Source: Mesorhizobium sp. AR07 (GTDB lineage: Bacteria; Pseudomonadota; Alphaproteobacteria; Rhizobiales; Rhizobiaceae). From it: DNA of 64,000 nt. The stretch is from contig NZ_CP080525.1 in NCBI RefSeq assembly GCF_024746815.1, positions 1,674,001-1,738,000 on the forward strand, written 5' to 3'. Numbering within the stretch: the stretch's first letter is position 1; each line of letters starts with the position of its first letter. This document shows, piece by piece, positions 9,162 through 17,734 of the stretch. A program made the translations under genes and the position numbers. Under the pieces are notes generated by a model. The model was not told the DNA's origin and did no database searches. It saw nothing but the letters and a program-made list of their open reading frames with translations.

Positions 9162-9871
9162 GCACGACCGAGCTGCCGGCCAGCCATGCCGAACTGATGG
9201 ATGGGGTCTACCGCTGGCAGCGCCACATCTACGACCTGACCCGCAAATACTACCTGCTCGGTCGCGACCGGTTGATCGCCGGGCTCGACGTACCGCCCGG
9301 CGGCACCGTGCTGGAACTCGGTTGCGGTACCGGCCGCAACATCATCCTGGCCGCCCGTCGCTATCCCGATGCCCGCTTCTTCGGCCTCGACATTTCGGCC
9401 GAAATGCTGGAGACGGCCGGCGCGGCGATTGCCCGCGAAGGCTTGTCGGGCCGCGTCATGCTGGCCAGGGGCGACGCCACCGATTTCGATGCGGCCGCGC
9501 TTTATAGCATCGAGCGGTTCGACCGCATCTTCGTATCCTATTCGCTGTCGATGATCCCCGGCTGGGAGAAGACGGTGTCGGCAGCACTTGCCGCACTCGC
9601 CCCCAGCGGTTCCCTGCATGTCGTCGATTTCGGCCAGCAGGAAGGCCTGCCAGGCTGGTTCCGGGCAATGCTGCGCGGCTGGTTGAAAAAATTCCACGTC
9701 GCGCCGCGTGAATCGCTGCGTGAGGTTCTGGAATCGGAATCTCGGCGGACCGGCGCAAGCTTCCGTTTCCGCACGCTTTATCGCGGCTATGCCTGGCTGG
9801 CCGTGGTTGGGCCGAGCATCTTCACCTCCCCCTCGATGGCGGAGGCCGCGCCAAAGGCGCGGGTTGGGTGA
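9158..9871 (+). CDS. btaB: BtaB: diacylglycerylhomoserine N-methyltransferase
   Basis: 237 residues. Class I SAM methyltransferase with motif I VLELGCGTGRNIILAAR, acidic motif II FFGLDISAEML, and post-I motif ARGDATDFD. It methylates the homoserine amine three times to make DGTS, completing the pathway begun by BtaA. The ATG overlaps the btaA stop (ATGA). The last dozen or so residues (SMAEAAPKARVG) are encoded by a palindromic repeat, so the native C terminus was probably shorter or different. Confidence 0.9.
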   Translation: MSTTELPASHAELMDGVYRWQRHIYDLTRKYYLLGRDRLIAGLDVPPGGTVLELGCGTGRNIILAARRYPDARFFGLDISAEMLETAGAAIAREGLSGRVMLARGDATDFDAAALYSIERFDRIFVSYSLSMIPGWEKTVSAALAALAPSGSLHVVDFGQQEGLPGWFRAMLRGWLKKFHVAPRESLREVLESESRRTGASFRFRTLYRGYAWLAVVGPSIFTSPSMAEAAPKARVG

Positions 9872-9930
9872 AGCGCTAGGCACCCCACCCCGGCGCTGCG
9901 CGCCGACCCTCCCCATGATGGGGAGGGTAA
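9827..9930. repeat. Inverted pair of GC-rich palindromic repeats after btaB
   Basis: Left copy (about 9827-9871) and right copy (about 9885-9930) are imperfect inverted repeats. Each holds a CCTCCCC...GGGGAGG-type hairpin (right one ACCCTCCCCAT/ATGGGGAGGGT, 9906-9928), a CGCGCC/GGCGCG-type hairpin, and a GGGTTGGGTG or CACCCCACCC end. The left copy overlaps the 3' end of btaB; the right copy nearly touches the stop of the convergent serine hydrolase gene. Confidence 0.75.
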
Positions 9931-9935
9931 GGAAG

Positions 9936-11315
9936 TTAGTGCAGCGCCGTCACCAGCGCCCCTACCATCGTCTGCGGGCGGTAGCCGAGCTTGGCCGGCG
10001 TCAGGCCGAGCCGCACCACCACCAGCTGCTCCGAGGGAATGATGGTGACCGTCTGGCCGTCATGGCCTTCCATCCAGATGGTGTCCTTGGGTAATCCCGC
10101 CGCAACGCCGGCGCCGGGATTTTCCTCATCGCCCGGTGCCTCGATCCACAATTGGCCCTTGCCGTAGACTTTCGAGGCGGGTGCCGGCTCCCGCATCCAA
10201 TCGACGAAGCCGGCCGGAAGCACCTGGTTGCCGTTCCACATCCCACCTTGCAGCAGGAACTGGCCGAAGCGCGCCCAGTCATGCGCCGTCGCATAGAGGT
10301 AGGATGAGCCGACGAAGGTGCCCTGCTCGTCCGTCTCCAGCACCGCGCTGTGCATGCCGAGCGGCTCGAACAGCGCGGTGCGCGGCCACGTCAGCGCCTT
10401 GCCCTTGTCGCCGATCGCGTCCTGCCAGAGGCGCGACAGCATCACCGCCGTGCCGCTCGAATAGGAAAACACCTTGCCCACCTCGGCCGCCAGCGGCTTG
10501 GCTGCGGCGAAGCCCGCCATGTCGGGTTCGAGATAGAGCATGCGCGTGACGTCGGCGACGTCGCCATAATCCTCGTCGAACTCCAGCCCGCTCGACATCG
10601 CCATCATGTCGGCAAGGCTGATCGCGGCGCGGCCATCCGCCTTCCAGGGCGCGAACAGCCCCTTGTTGTCGACCGCCATCTTGCCCTCCTTGACCAGCGT
10701 GCCGATGACCGCGGCGTTCACCGTCTTGGTCATCGACCAGCCGAGCAGCGGCGTCTTTGCCGAAAAACCGGCGCCATAGCGCTCGGCGACGACGCGGCCG
10801 TTCTTGACCACCACCACCGCGCGCATGCCGGTGCCGGTCAGCGCCGCATCGTCCAGCAGCTTTGCAATCACCGGGTCCTGTGATGCTTCGACCCGTTCAC
10901 CCTCCGGCCACAGCGCGTCCTGGTTGACCGCCGATGGATCGGCATGGATCGCGGTGCGCCGCACCTTGCCGACATCGCCATCGGGAACCGAGGCGCAGCC
11001 CAGCCCGTCGCGGGCGACGGCGATGCTCTTGCCAAGGAAGCCTAGCAGGCCGGCAGAGACAGTACCCCGGTTCTTGTCCACCGACACCCGCATCAACCGC
11101 AGCAGCGGGTGCCCCGGGGCCTGCACGTCGACGGCGAGCACCTCATTGGGGTCACGCCCGGCGATGAAGACGTTCGAGCAGACGATCTTGGCCGAATAGC
11201 CCGAGCCGACGCGGATCAATTCAGGCGGCGCGATATAGAGCCAGGCAAACAGCGCGGCGACCGCCAGCACGATCAGGCCAAGCAGCCATTTGACGATCTT
11301 GACGACGATCCGCAT
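9936..11315 (-). CDS. Serine hydrolase of the beta-lactamase / penicillin-binding-protein-like family
   Basis: 459 residues. N-terminal membrane anchor (about 7-28, VKWLLGLIVLAVAALFAWLY) with the rest periplasmic. The class C beta-lactamase-type fold shows the SxxK motif at S194-K197 (SMTK) and a Tyr motif YSS at 285-287 (YSSGTA, in place of YxN). A late GHDGQ segment (about residue 420) stands where KTG normally is. It could be a D,D-peptidase, esterase or amide hydrolase; substrate cannot be inferred. It is convergent with btaB and stands alone. Confidence 0.8.
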   Translation of the reverse strand: MRIVVKIVKWLLGLIVLAVAALFAWLYIAPPELIRVGSGYSAKIVCSNVFIAGRDPNEVLAVDVQAPGHPLLRLMRVSVDKNRGTVSAGLLGFLGKSIAVARDGLGCASVPDGDVGKVRRTAIHADPSAVNQDALWPEGERVEASQDPVIAKLLDDAALTGTGMRAVVVVKNGRVVAERYGAGFSAKTPLLGWSMTKTVNAAVIGTLVKEGKMAVDNKGLFAPWKADGRAAISLADMMAMSSGLEFDEDYGDVADVTRMLYLEPDMAGFAAAKPLAAEVGKVFSYSSGTAVMLSRLWQDAIGDKGKALTWPRTALFEPLGMHSAVLETDEQGTFVGSSYLYATAHDWARFGQFLLQGGMWNGNQVLPAGFVDWMREPAPASKVYGKGQLWIEAPGDEENPGAGVAAGLPKDTIWMEGHDGQTVTIIPSEQLVVVRLGLTPAKLGYRPQTMVGALVTALH

Positions 11316-11542
11316 TTTTCACCCTCGTTCGACCGGAGCTCCGCCCCGATGACATCGATTTGCCGCCATTGCTTCAGCAAATCGGAGCTCTTGTCGAGCG
11401 CCGTGAACCGATTATCAACCATGATCGGCGATCACAGGACATACCGGACGATCCTGTGGGGTGATCGTCCAGTGGGCCAGGCCGAGGGGCCATCAGTGCA
11501 CAGACCCATCAGCGACCGGCTGAATCCGGCTCGGGAGTTGCC

Positions 11543-12340
11543 ATGCGCCGTCTTGCGGCCCTCTTCATGCTGACGCTGCTTGGCGCCTGCTCGACCGTGG
11601 ACGATCTCACGCCGCTGTCGCCATCATCGAGCAGCCCGACGGTTGCCGTCCGCGCGCCTCGCTTCTCCGATTCCAAGCCGCATGAATGGGTAAGCGGCGC
11701 GCCGTGGAACTACGCCGTTCACGGCACCGACGTCTCCAAGTACCAGACCTCGGTCGACTGGCCGGCGGCCAGGGCCAGCGGCATCTCCTTCGCCTTCATC
11801 AAGGCGACCGAGGGCGGCGATCGCTTCGATGAATATTTCAACGAACACTGGGCACGCACGAAAGCCAACGGGATCCCGCGCGCGGCCTATCATTTCTTCT
11901 ATTTCTGCACGCCCGCCGCCCAGCAGGCGCGCTGGTTCATCCAGAATGTCCCCGTCGATCGCTCGGCGATGCCGCCGGTCCTCGACATGGAATGGAACCC
12001 GAAATCGCCGACCTGCAGGCTGCGTCCCGATACCGCCACGGTGCGCGCGGAGATGACCACCTTCCTCGAAATCGTCGAACGGCACTATGGCAAGAAGCCG
12101 ATCATCTACACCTCGGTCGACTTCTTCGACGACAACGAGCTGTCGACCTTCCGCGGCTATCCCTACTGGCTGCGCTCCGTCGCCGGCCATCCGCGCGAAA
12201 AATATGGCAGCCACCCCTTCACCTTCTGGCAGTACACCGGAACCGGCATTGTTCCCGGCATGACCGGCAAGTCCGACATCAACGTTTTCAACGGCAGTGA
12301 AACCGCCTGGAACAAGTGGCTGCGGCAGAACACCCGTTGA
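11543..12340 (+). CDS. GH25-family lysozyme (N,O-diacetylmuramidase) lipoprotein
   Basis: 265 residues. Lipoprotein signal with lipobox LLGAC (Cys 16) followed by a Ser/Pro linker. The GH25 domain (about 55-260) shows the conserved start HGTDVSKYQ, IKATEG, the PPVLDMEW strand carrying the acidic catalytic pair, and FWQYTGTG. It would hydrolyse muramyl bonds in the cell wall. The last 17 codons form the first of three tandem copies of a roughly 60-bp unit; the other two lie beyond the stop. The gene runs toward an MltB-like transglycosylase, so two wall hydrolases are adjacent. Confidence 0.88.
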   Translation: MRRLAALFMLTLLGACSTVDDLTPLSPSSSSPTVAVRAPRFSDSKPHEWVSGAPWNYAVHGTDVSKYQTSVDWPAARASGISFAFIKATEGGDRFDEYFNEHWARTKANGIPRAAYHFFYFCTPAAQQARWFIQNVPVDRSAMPPVLDMEWNPKSPTCRLRPDTATVRAEMTTFLEIVERHYGKKPIIYTSVDFFDDNELSTFRGYPYWLRSVAGHPREKYGSHPFTFWQYTGTGIVPGMTGKSDINVFNGSETAWNKWLRQNTR

Positions 12341-12470
12341 ACACCGGGGCAACGGCAGCGAAGCCGCCTGGAACAAGGGCTGCGGCAGAACACCCGTTGA
12401 CACCGGGGCAACGGCACCGAAGCCGCCTGGAATAATGGCTGCGGCAGAACAACCGTTGACACCGGGCGTG
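12290..12470 (+). repeat. Three tandem ~60-bp copies of the GH25 gene 3' end
   Basis: Units start at 12290, 12351 and 12410 (periods 61 and 59 bp). Each contains AACGGCA, then GCCTGGAA, GGCTGCGGCAGAACA and CCGTTGA, followed by CACCGGG. The first unit encodes the lysozyme C terminus (AWNKWLRQNTR); the later two have diverged slightly and are untranslated. Looks like tandem duplication. Confidence 0.9.
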
Positions 12471-12583
12471 CCGCCTGCTTTTCGACACAGCCGGCGGTAA
12501 GGAGTGCAACCGCCGGTAATTCAGGGCGTTGGGCTTCCGAGGGGAGCATGATAAATGCCCTCATTCGTTTCGAAAGGAAGCTG

Positions 12584-13762
12584 ATGCGACTGCGTTCCCA
12601 AGCCCTCGCGGCGCTGTTCCTGTGCGCCACGGCGTTGCCGGCGATGGCGCAGGAATGCGGCGGCGACTTCGAAGCCTGGAAGCAAGGCGTGGCGGCGGAA
12701 GCCAAGGCGGCCGGTGTCGGCGCCGTCGGTCTCGACGCGCTGGAAGATGCCACCCTTGACGACAAGGTGCTGGCGCGCGACCGCGCCCAGGGCGTCTTTA
12801 CCCAGACCTTCATCGAATTTTCCAGCCGCATGATCTCCGCCTACCGGCTGAAGCAGGGTGCGGCGAACCTGAAGAAATACGCCGATGTCTTCGCCCGTGC
12901 CGACCAGCAGTTCGGCGTCCAGGCGCCGATCATCGCCGCCTTCTGGGCGCTGGAGACCGATTTCGGCGCCGTTCAGGGCGATTTCCACACGCTGAGCGCC
13001 CTGGTGACTCTGTCCCATGATTGTCGCCGCCCGCAACTGTTCCGGCCTCAGCTGGTGCCGCTTCTGGAGCTGATCGATCGTGGCGTGCTGCCGGCCGACG
13101 TCAAGGGCGCCTGGGCTGGCGAGATCGGCCAGACGCAGATCCTGCCTTCCGACTATCTGGCGCGCGGCGTCGACGGCGATGGCGACGGCAAGGTCGACCT
13201 GCGAAACAGCGTGCCGGATGTGATCATGACCACCGCCAACAAGGTGCTGTCGCGTGGCTGGAAACGCGACGAGCCCTGGATCCAGGAAGTCCGCGTGCCC
13301 GACAACATGCCCTGGGACCAGACCGGGCGCACCAACAAGCTGCCGCTGACGCAATGGGCGCAATGGGGCGTCACCTACCCCAGCGGCGCACCGCTGGTCG
13401 ACAATGGCCTGAAAGCAGGGCTGGCGTTGCCGATGGGACGCAAGGGGCCAGCCTTCCTCACCTACGACAATTTCGACGTCTATCTCGAATGGAACCAGTC
13501 CTTCACCTACGCGCTGACCGCGGCCAACCTCGCCGCCAGATTGGCGGGCGCACCACAATTCGATCCGCGCAACCCCGAGACCGGCCTCAACAACGAGCAG
13601 ATGAAGGCGCTGCAGACCAAGCTGGAAGCCAGGGGCTATGATGTCGGCACGGTCGACGGCATCCTCGGCACCAACACCCGCGAAGCAATCCGCAAGGAAC
13701 AGATGCGCCTTGGCTTGCCCGTGGACGGCTGGCCGACGCCGGAGCTTTTGGGAAAGCTGTGA
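12584..13762 (+). CDS. Lytic murein transglycosylase (MltB-like, SLT_2) with peptidoglycan-binding domain
   Basis: 392 residues from ATG 12584, chosen because AAGGA is 5 nt upstream and a clean signal peptide follows (MRLRSQALAALFLCATALPAMA-QE). ATG 12548 is in frame but its GGGGAG is only 1 nt from the codon. The catalytic domain (about 25-310) includes FWALETDFGAVQGDF with the presumed catalytic Glu and GEIGQTQILPSDYL. The C-terminal PG_binding_1 domain (about 330-390) has QTKLEARGYDVGTVDGILGTNTREAIR. Periplasmic cell-wall remodelling enzyme. Confidence 0.88.
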   Translation: MRLRSQALAALFLCATALPAMAQECGGDFEAWKQGVAAEAKAAGVGAVGLDALEDATLDDKVLARDRAQGVFTQTFIEFSSRMISAYRLKQGAANLKKYADVFARADQQFGVQAPIIAAFWALETDFGAVQGDFHTLSALVTLSHDCRRPQLFRPQLVPLLELIDRGVLPADVKGAWAGEIGQTQILPSDYLARGVDGDGDGKVDLRNSVPDVIMTTANKVLSRGWKRDEPWIQEVRVPDNMPWDQTGRTNKLPLTQWAQWGVTYPSGAPLVDNGLKAGLALPMGRKGPAFLTYDNFDVYLEWNQSFTYALTAANLAARLAGAPQFDPRNPETGLNNEQMKALQTKLEARGYDVGTVDGILGTNTREAIRKEQMRLGLPVDGWPTPELLGKL

Positions 13763-13842
13763 AGAGCGAGTAGCGAGTAGAAGGTAATCCCCTTCTTTCC
13801 TGCCGTCTCGGCAAATTTTCGCTATTCCCTATTCGCTATTCC

Positions 13843-15063
13843 CTAATCCGCCATCGTCTCCAAACTCGCAAACCCTTGCGGCGCGTCGCCTTCGTCGAAG
13901 GGCGTCGTCACCTCGACGAAGGTGTCGGGATAGAAGCCGTTGAAGCGGGTCCGGAGCGACAGCGAATAGGCGCCGATGTGGCCGATCTCGATCCAGTCGC
14001 CGGTGTCGACCGTCTCCGGCAGCCAGAACGGCCGCGACAGGATGTCGACGGAATCGCAGGTCGCCCCGCAGACCTTGAACGGCACGATGTTCTTTTCCTC
14101 GCCGTTGCGCGAGCGGATTGCCGGATCGGGAATGAAACGCGCCGGCAGCGTGATCTTGCCCGTCCATGAATCCGACAGCGATGCCCAGATACCGTCATTG
14201 ATGTAGAGCCGCTTGCCCTTGCGCAGCAGCACACGCACGATCAGCGACAGGCAGCGTGCCACGATCACCCTGCCGGGCTCCGCCACCAGAGGTATCTGGT
14301 CGAACTGATATTCCTTCAGATCACCCGACAGCCGTGACATGATCTGCCCGAGCGATGGCATCTCGATCTGCTTGCGGTTGGGATCATGCCCATATTCGGC
14401 TGGAAAGCCGCCACCGACATCGAGCCCGGCAATATCGAAGGTCAGCCGGTTGCGCACCCAGTCGGCCGAAGCCAGCGCCCGCTCATAGGTGTCGGGATCC
14501 TCGATCTGGCTGCCGACGTGGAAACACAGGCCAACCCTGTAGCCGGTGCGGTTCAGCCGCTCCGCCAATTCGACGGCATAGGCCGGCCCGGCGCCGAACT
14601 TCTTCGACAGTTCGTAGGCGGCATGCCCCTTGGTCTGCACCCGCACGAACACGCTGATCGAGCCCGGATCGATGTCGAGCGCCCGCACCACCCGGGTCAG
14701 CTTGGTGATCTCGTCCTCATGGTCGAGCGAAATGACGCGGATGGCGTACTTCTCCAGCGCCAGCTTGATATCCGACTGCGCCTTGACCGGATGCATATAG
14801 AGCATCTCGGCATCGGGTGAGACCGCGCGCACGGCGGCGAACTCGCCGGGCGAGGCCACGTCGAAAGCTGTAACGCCGGCCTCGACCAGCGCCTTGAGCA
14901 CGATCGGCTCGCCATTGGTCTTGACCGCATAGGCCGTCTTGCCGGGAAACATGCCCATGAACTGCCTGGCATCCGCCATCAGCACCTGCGGGCGGAAACA
15001 GTAGACCGGATCGTCCGGGCGAAGCGCCAGTGCCGCCTCGCGGGCATTCTCGAATCGCTGCAT
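13843..15063 (-). CDS. Type III PLP-dependent decarboxylase, ornithine/lysine decarboxylase family
   Basis: 406 residues from ATG 15063, supported by GAGGTGAGGA 7 nt upstream. Alanine racemase-fold barrel with the PLP lysine at K48 (TAYAVKTN), the eukaryotic-type ornithine decarboxylase landmarks FDVASPGEF, GLDVGGGFP and EPGRVIVA, and the catalytic-loop Cys in CGATCDSVD. It would decarboxylate ornithine (or lysine) to putrescine (or cadaverine) in polyamine synthesis. Diaminopimelate decarboxylase is less likely given the CGATCDSVD loop. Unlinked to other polyamine genes here. Confidence 0.83.
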   Translation of the reverse strand: MQRFENAREAALALRPDDPVYCFRPQVLMADARQFMGMFPGKTAYAVKTNGEPIVLKALVEAGVTAFDVASPGEFAAVRAVSPDAEMLYMHPVKAQSDIKLALEKYAIRVISLDHEDEITKLTRVVRALDIDPGSISVFVRVQTKGHAAYELSKKFGAGPAYAVELAERLNRTGYRVGLCFHVGSQIEDPDTYERALASADWVRNRLTFDIAGLDVGGGFPAEYGHDPNRKQIEMPSLGQIMSRLSGDLKEYQFDQIPLVAEPGRVIVARCLSLIVRVLLRKGKRLYINDGIWASLSDSWTGKITLPARFIPDPAIRSRNGEEKNIVPFKVCGATCDSVDILSRPFWLPETVDTGDWIEIGHIGAYSLSLRTRFNGFYPDTFVEVTTPFDEGDAPQGFASLETMAD

Positions 15064-15270
15064 GGACGAATCCTCACCTCGGCTGCGCACAATTAATCCA
15101 AGCTAGCGGCTAATGAAAACAATTCTGTGTCTCGTGCACCTGGCGCAGCGGCGCTAGGTCATTGGGGGGAACGTTTGCCATCAGTCAGGTTTCGGGTGGC
15201 CCTTGTCGCCGGATCCGATATGCGTTCTGCCTGACCGGCTGGCATTCAGGCCGTCTGGGAGGACGATCAC

Positions 15271-16188
15271 ATGGCAATAGCCGCGACATCAGCACCACGT
15301 GGGCCGATGGTGCTCAAGGACTGGGGACAGCTCCTGCTGCTTGGCGCGATCTGGGGCGGCTCGTTCTTCTTCGCTCGCATCGCGGTGGCGGAACTTCATC
15401 CGCTGGTGCTGGTGCTGTTTCGCGTCGCCATCGCGGCGATCGCTCTCCAGCTCTATCTGGCCATTCGCGGACCATCCTTCCGCCTCGCGCTTCCCCATGC
15501 CGGCCTGTTCTTCCTGCTGGCGTTCACCAACAATGTCGTACCCTTCTCGCTGATCTTCGCCGGCCAGACGCAGCTTGGCGCCGGTGTCGCCTCGGTGCTC
15601 AACGCAACGACGCCGTTCTGGACATTGATCCTCGCCAACGCGCTGACATCAGATGAAAAGCTCTCGTGGAACAAGCTTGCCGGTATTGCGCTCGGCGTCG
15701 CCGGCACGGCCGTGATGATCGGCCCCGGCCTGCTTGCCGGGCTCGGCGGTCCGGTCTGGGCCAAATTCGCGCTGATCGGCGCTTCGCTGTCCTATGGCAT
15801 CGCGCTGATGGTCGCCCGCCGCTTCAAGGGCGTGCCCTCGCCGGTCCTCGCCACCGGACAATTGACCGCGTCGACCATCATCATGATCCCGATCGTGCTG
15901 TTCACCCATGGTCCGGCCGGCCTGTTCTCGGCCTCGCCCCCGGTCTGGGCCGCAGTGCTGGCGCTGGCGCTTTTGTCCACGGCCTTCGCCTACATCCTTT
16001 ATTTCAACCTCGTCGCTTCGGCCGGCGTCACCAACGCCTCGCTGGTCACGCTCATCGTGCCGGCCAGCGCCATGCTGCTCGGCTTCCTGTTCCTTGGTGA
16101 ACGGCTCGAATGGTTCGAAATCGGCGGCGTGGTGCTGATTGCACTAGGCCTCATCACCATCGACGGGCGGCTGTTCGGCCGACGTTAG
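15271..16188 (+). CDS. EamA-family (DMT superfamily) inner-membrane transporter
   Basis: 305 residues with about ten hydrophobic helices arranged as two EamA repeats (about 18-145 and 160-298). The first begins WGQLLLLGAIWGGSFFFARIAV; the second ends LGERLEWFEIGGVVLIALGLI, the usual family signature. Such permeases export amino acids or other metabolites, but the substrate cannot be told from sequence. Monocistronic, in a region followed by about 300 nt without a gene. Confidence 0.82.
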   Translation: MAIAATSAPRGPMVLKDWGQLLLLGAIWGGSFFFARIAVAELHPLVLVLFRVAIAAIALQLYLAIRGPSFRLALPHAGLFFLLAFTNNVVPFSLIFAGQTQLGAGVASVLNATTPFWTLILANALTSDEKLSWNKLAGIALGVAGTAVMIGPGLLAGLGGPVWAKFALIGASLSYGIALMVARRFKGVPSPVLATGQLTASTIIMIPIVLFTHGPAGLFSASPPVWAAVLALALLSTAFAYILYFNLVASAGVTNASLVTLIVPASAMLLGFLFLGERLEWFEIGGVVLIALGLITIDGRLFGRR

Positions 16189-16245
16189 GGCGCCGCGCGT
16201 CCAACTGGACGCGCAAAGTACACTCTGACCACTTTGATTGAATCT

Positions 16246-16294
16246 CCGCATCGTGCTTTCCGAAAGTCGAATTCGACGTTAGGGGCCGATGCGG
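16246..16294. repeat. Nested palindrome in a gene-free stretch (16189-16503)
   Basis: The outer arms CCGCATC (16246-16252) and GATGCGG (16288-16294) enclose a perfect 12-bp palindrome GTCGAATTCGAC (16266-16277). The remainder of the 315-nt interval after the EamA gene contains no recognisable coding region except a promoter-like element at its right end. It resembles a small intergenic palindromic repeat; a copy elsewhere in the genome would be expected. Confidence 0.4.
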
Positions 16295-16442
16295 TAGCGC
16301 TGCCATGACACGGCAACGACACGAGTCCGCCACAATTTATTCACAGGCCCTAAGCGGGTTTTTGCCGAAGAGTTTCAATGCTTAACGGCAAAAGGCGGGT
16401 CGCAAATCTAGCAATCACGTCGCAATGCAGCACATTTTCCGC

Positions 16443-16470
16443 TTGCCTGTGGCACAAATGAACCTAGACT
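16443..16470 (+). promoter_or_regulatory. Candidate sigma-70-type promoter for the small ORF
   Basis: TTGCCT (16443-16448), 16-nt spacer, TAGACT (16465-16470). It ends 33 nt upstream of the small ORF start, leaving a short leader containing AGAGGAGG. Pattern match only. Confidence 0.4.
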
Positions 16471-16503
16471 CTTAGGCATAGCTCTTTAAGAGGAGGCTAT
16501 GTC

Positions 16504-16590
16504 ATGGGACTTACGAGGCCTATCAACGCATTGATGATCTGTGCTGCGTTCGCCTTCATCGGAGCCCTCATTATGGGCTTTCTTCCCTGA
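16504..16590 (+). CDS. Possible 28-residue hydrophobic membrane peptide
   Basis: ATG at 16504, TGA at 16588-16590. The peptide starts MGLTRPINALM and continues with one hydrophobic helix (ICAAFAFIGALIMGF) ending LP: a short charged N terminus then a single transmembrane segment. A very strong ribosome-binding site (AGAGGAGG) lies 6 nt upstream, a candidate promoter lies further up, and an intrinsic terminator follows 47 nt later, so the unit has all the parts of a compact gene. No homologue is recognised. It could instead be part of a small regulatory RNA. Confidence 0.5.
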   Translation: MGLTRPINALMICAAFAFIGALIMGFLP

Positions 16591-16637
16591 CCCGCCAAGA
16601 CGGGGAAGACCAGCACCAAATAGTCTAACCAATTTAA

Positions 16638-16668
16638 AAGGCCGGGTTTTTACCCGGCCTTTTTGCAT
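16638..16668 (+). terminator. Strong intrinsic terminator after the small ORF
   Basis: GGCCGGGT, TTTT loop, ACCCGGCC, then TTTTTGC. Perfect 8-bp GC-rich stem with a following T-tract. The A-run on the other side (TTTAAAA) could allow some termination of leftward transcripts as well. Confidence 0.85.
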
Positions 16669-16687
16669 TTCCGACGCTCTTGGGGCC

Positions 16688-17734
16688 TAAAGCGTGTCGC
16701 GATTAATTGGCCTCATATCCGGCAGCCTTGAAGAAGTTTCTGCATTCGGCTGGCTCGAACAGGTGGCAGATATCGCCGAGAGCGTCGCAGAGGGCATCGA
16801 AAGTTCTGGCCGCCTTCTTTCGCAGCCGCGCCTTGAGTTTTGAGTAGGCCATCTCGATCGGATTGAGATCGGGTGAGTATGGCGGCAGGAACAGGAGCCA
16901 TGCGCCCCTTTGGCGAACCAGTTGGGCAGCGCGCTCGTTCTTGTGGAAGCCGACATTATCGAGAATGACGACATCGCCGGGCGACAGTTCGGGAGCGAGC
17001 TGCGTTTCGACGTAGCGTTCGAAGATGGCGGCATTCATCGGCGCGTTGACGATCCACGGCGCGACAAGACCGTGACATCGCAGCCCGGCGATGAAGGTCT
17101 GCGTCTGCCATTTGCCGAATGGCGCATGCGTCCTGAAGCGCTCGCCCTTCGGCGCCCAGCCGGTGCGTTTGGTCAGTTTGGTATTGGTCGACGTCTCATC
17201 GATGAAGATCAGCCGCGCCAAAGCCTTGTTGAAGAAGCGCTTTCGCCGCCCGATCCACAGTTCACGCGCCTGGCGCACGTCGGCCCGCTGCTGCTCGCTG
17301 GCCAGTAGAGTTTTTTTTATGACTGAGCCCAAGGCGATTGAGCAGGCGACCGACATTGGAGCGGTGCACGCTCACCCCGCGCACCTCCAGCTCGACGCAA
17401 AGCTCATCTAGCGTCAGTTCGCCGGTCTCGGCCAACCGCGAGCGGACAAACTCGGCATGCGGCTCAAGCTTGCCGCCGCCCACATGGCCCTGCCGACGCG
17501 CTTCAAGCGAACCGGTCTGCCGCCGCAGGTTGATCAGATTGTTCACAAAGCGAGGCGAAACGCGGAAATGGCGCGCAGCCTCGCGGTGACCATGTCCCTC
17601 ATCGACATACGCAACAACACGCCGACGCAACTCAAGCGGTAGCGGCTTGCCCATCGCGGTCTCCTTTCAGCCGCAATGAATCACGAACTCAAATCTATGG
17701 GAATCCTGAATCCCTTAAATCGCGACACGCTTTA
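16688..17734 (-). mobile_element. IS630-family insertion sequence, apparently complete
   Basis: About 1.05 kb. Terminal inverted repeats AAAGCGTGTCGCGATT (left, from 16689) and AATCGCGACACGCTT (right, to 17732) are flanked on both sides by TA (16688-16689 and 17733-17734), the target duplicated by IS630/Tc1-mariner elements. It carries one transposase split over two frames with a DDE triad. It lies between the small-ORF terminator and a RIME-like repeat, in an intergenic region, and disrupts no gene. Confidence 0.88.
16703..17654 (-). CDS. IS630-family transposase, two frames joined at an A8 slippery run
   Basis: Frame A (17654 to 17262) gives the N-terminal helix-turn-helix domain ([20 protein letters not shown], then [18 protein letters not shown]). 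Frame B (about 17318 to 16703) gives the catalytic domain with D in [12 protein letters not shown] in [10 protein letters not shown] and E in NPIEMAYSK. The frames meet at eight A residues (17311-17318 on the plus strand as T8). Reading one A fewer, by +1 frameshifting or transcriptional slippage, fuses HKK to TLLASEQQ. This is typical of the family, so the gene is probably functional and not decayed. Confidence 0.85.

Noticed and set aside
12290..12470. Short repeated units considered as a CRISPR array
   Set aside because: The units are contiguous with no unique spacers, and the first is part of a coding sequence.
15064..15270. A possible ornithine-responsive leader (speF type) before the decarboxylase
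   Set aside because: The upstream region is too short and no extended conserved secondary structure could be recognised by eye.
17262..17356. IS630 transposase as a broken pseudogene
   Set aside because: The frames meet exactly at an A8 run and both halves have all motifs, as in family members that use slippage.
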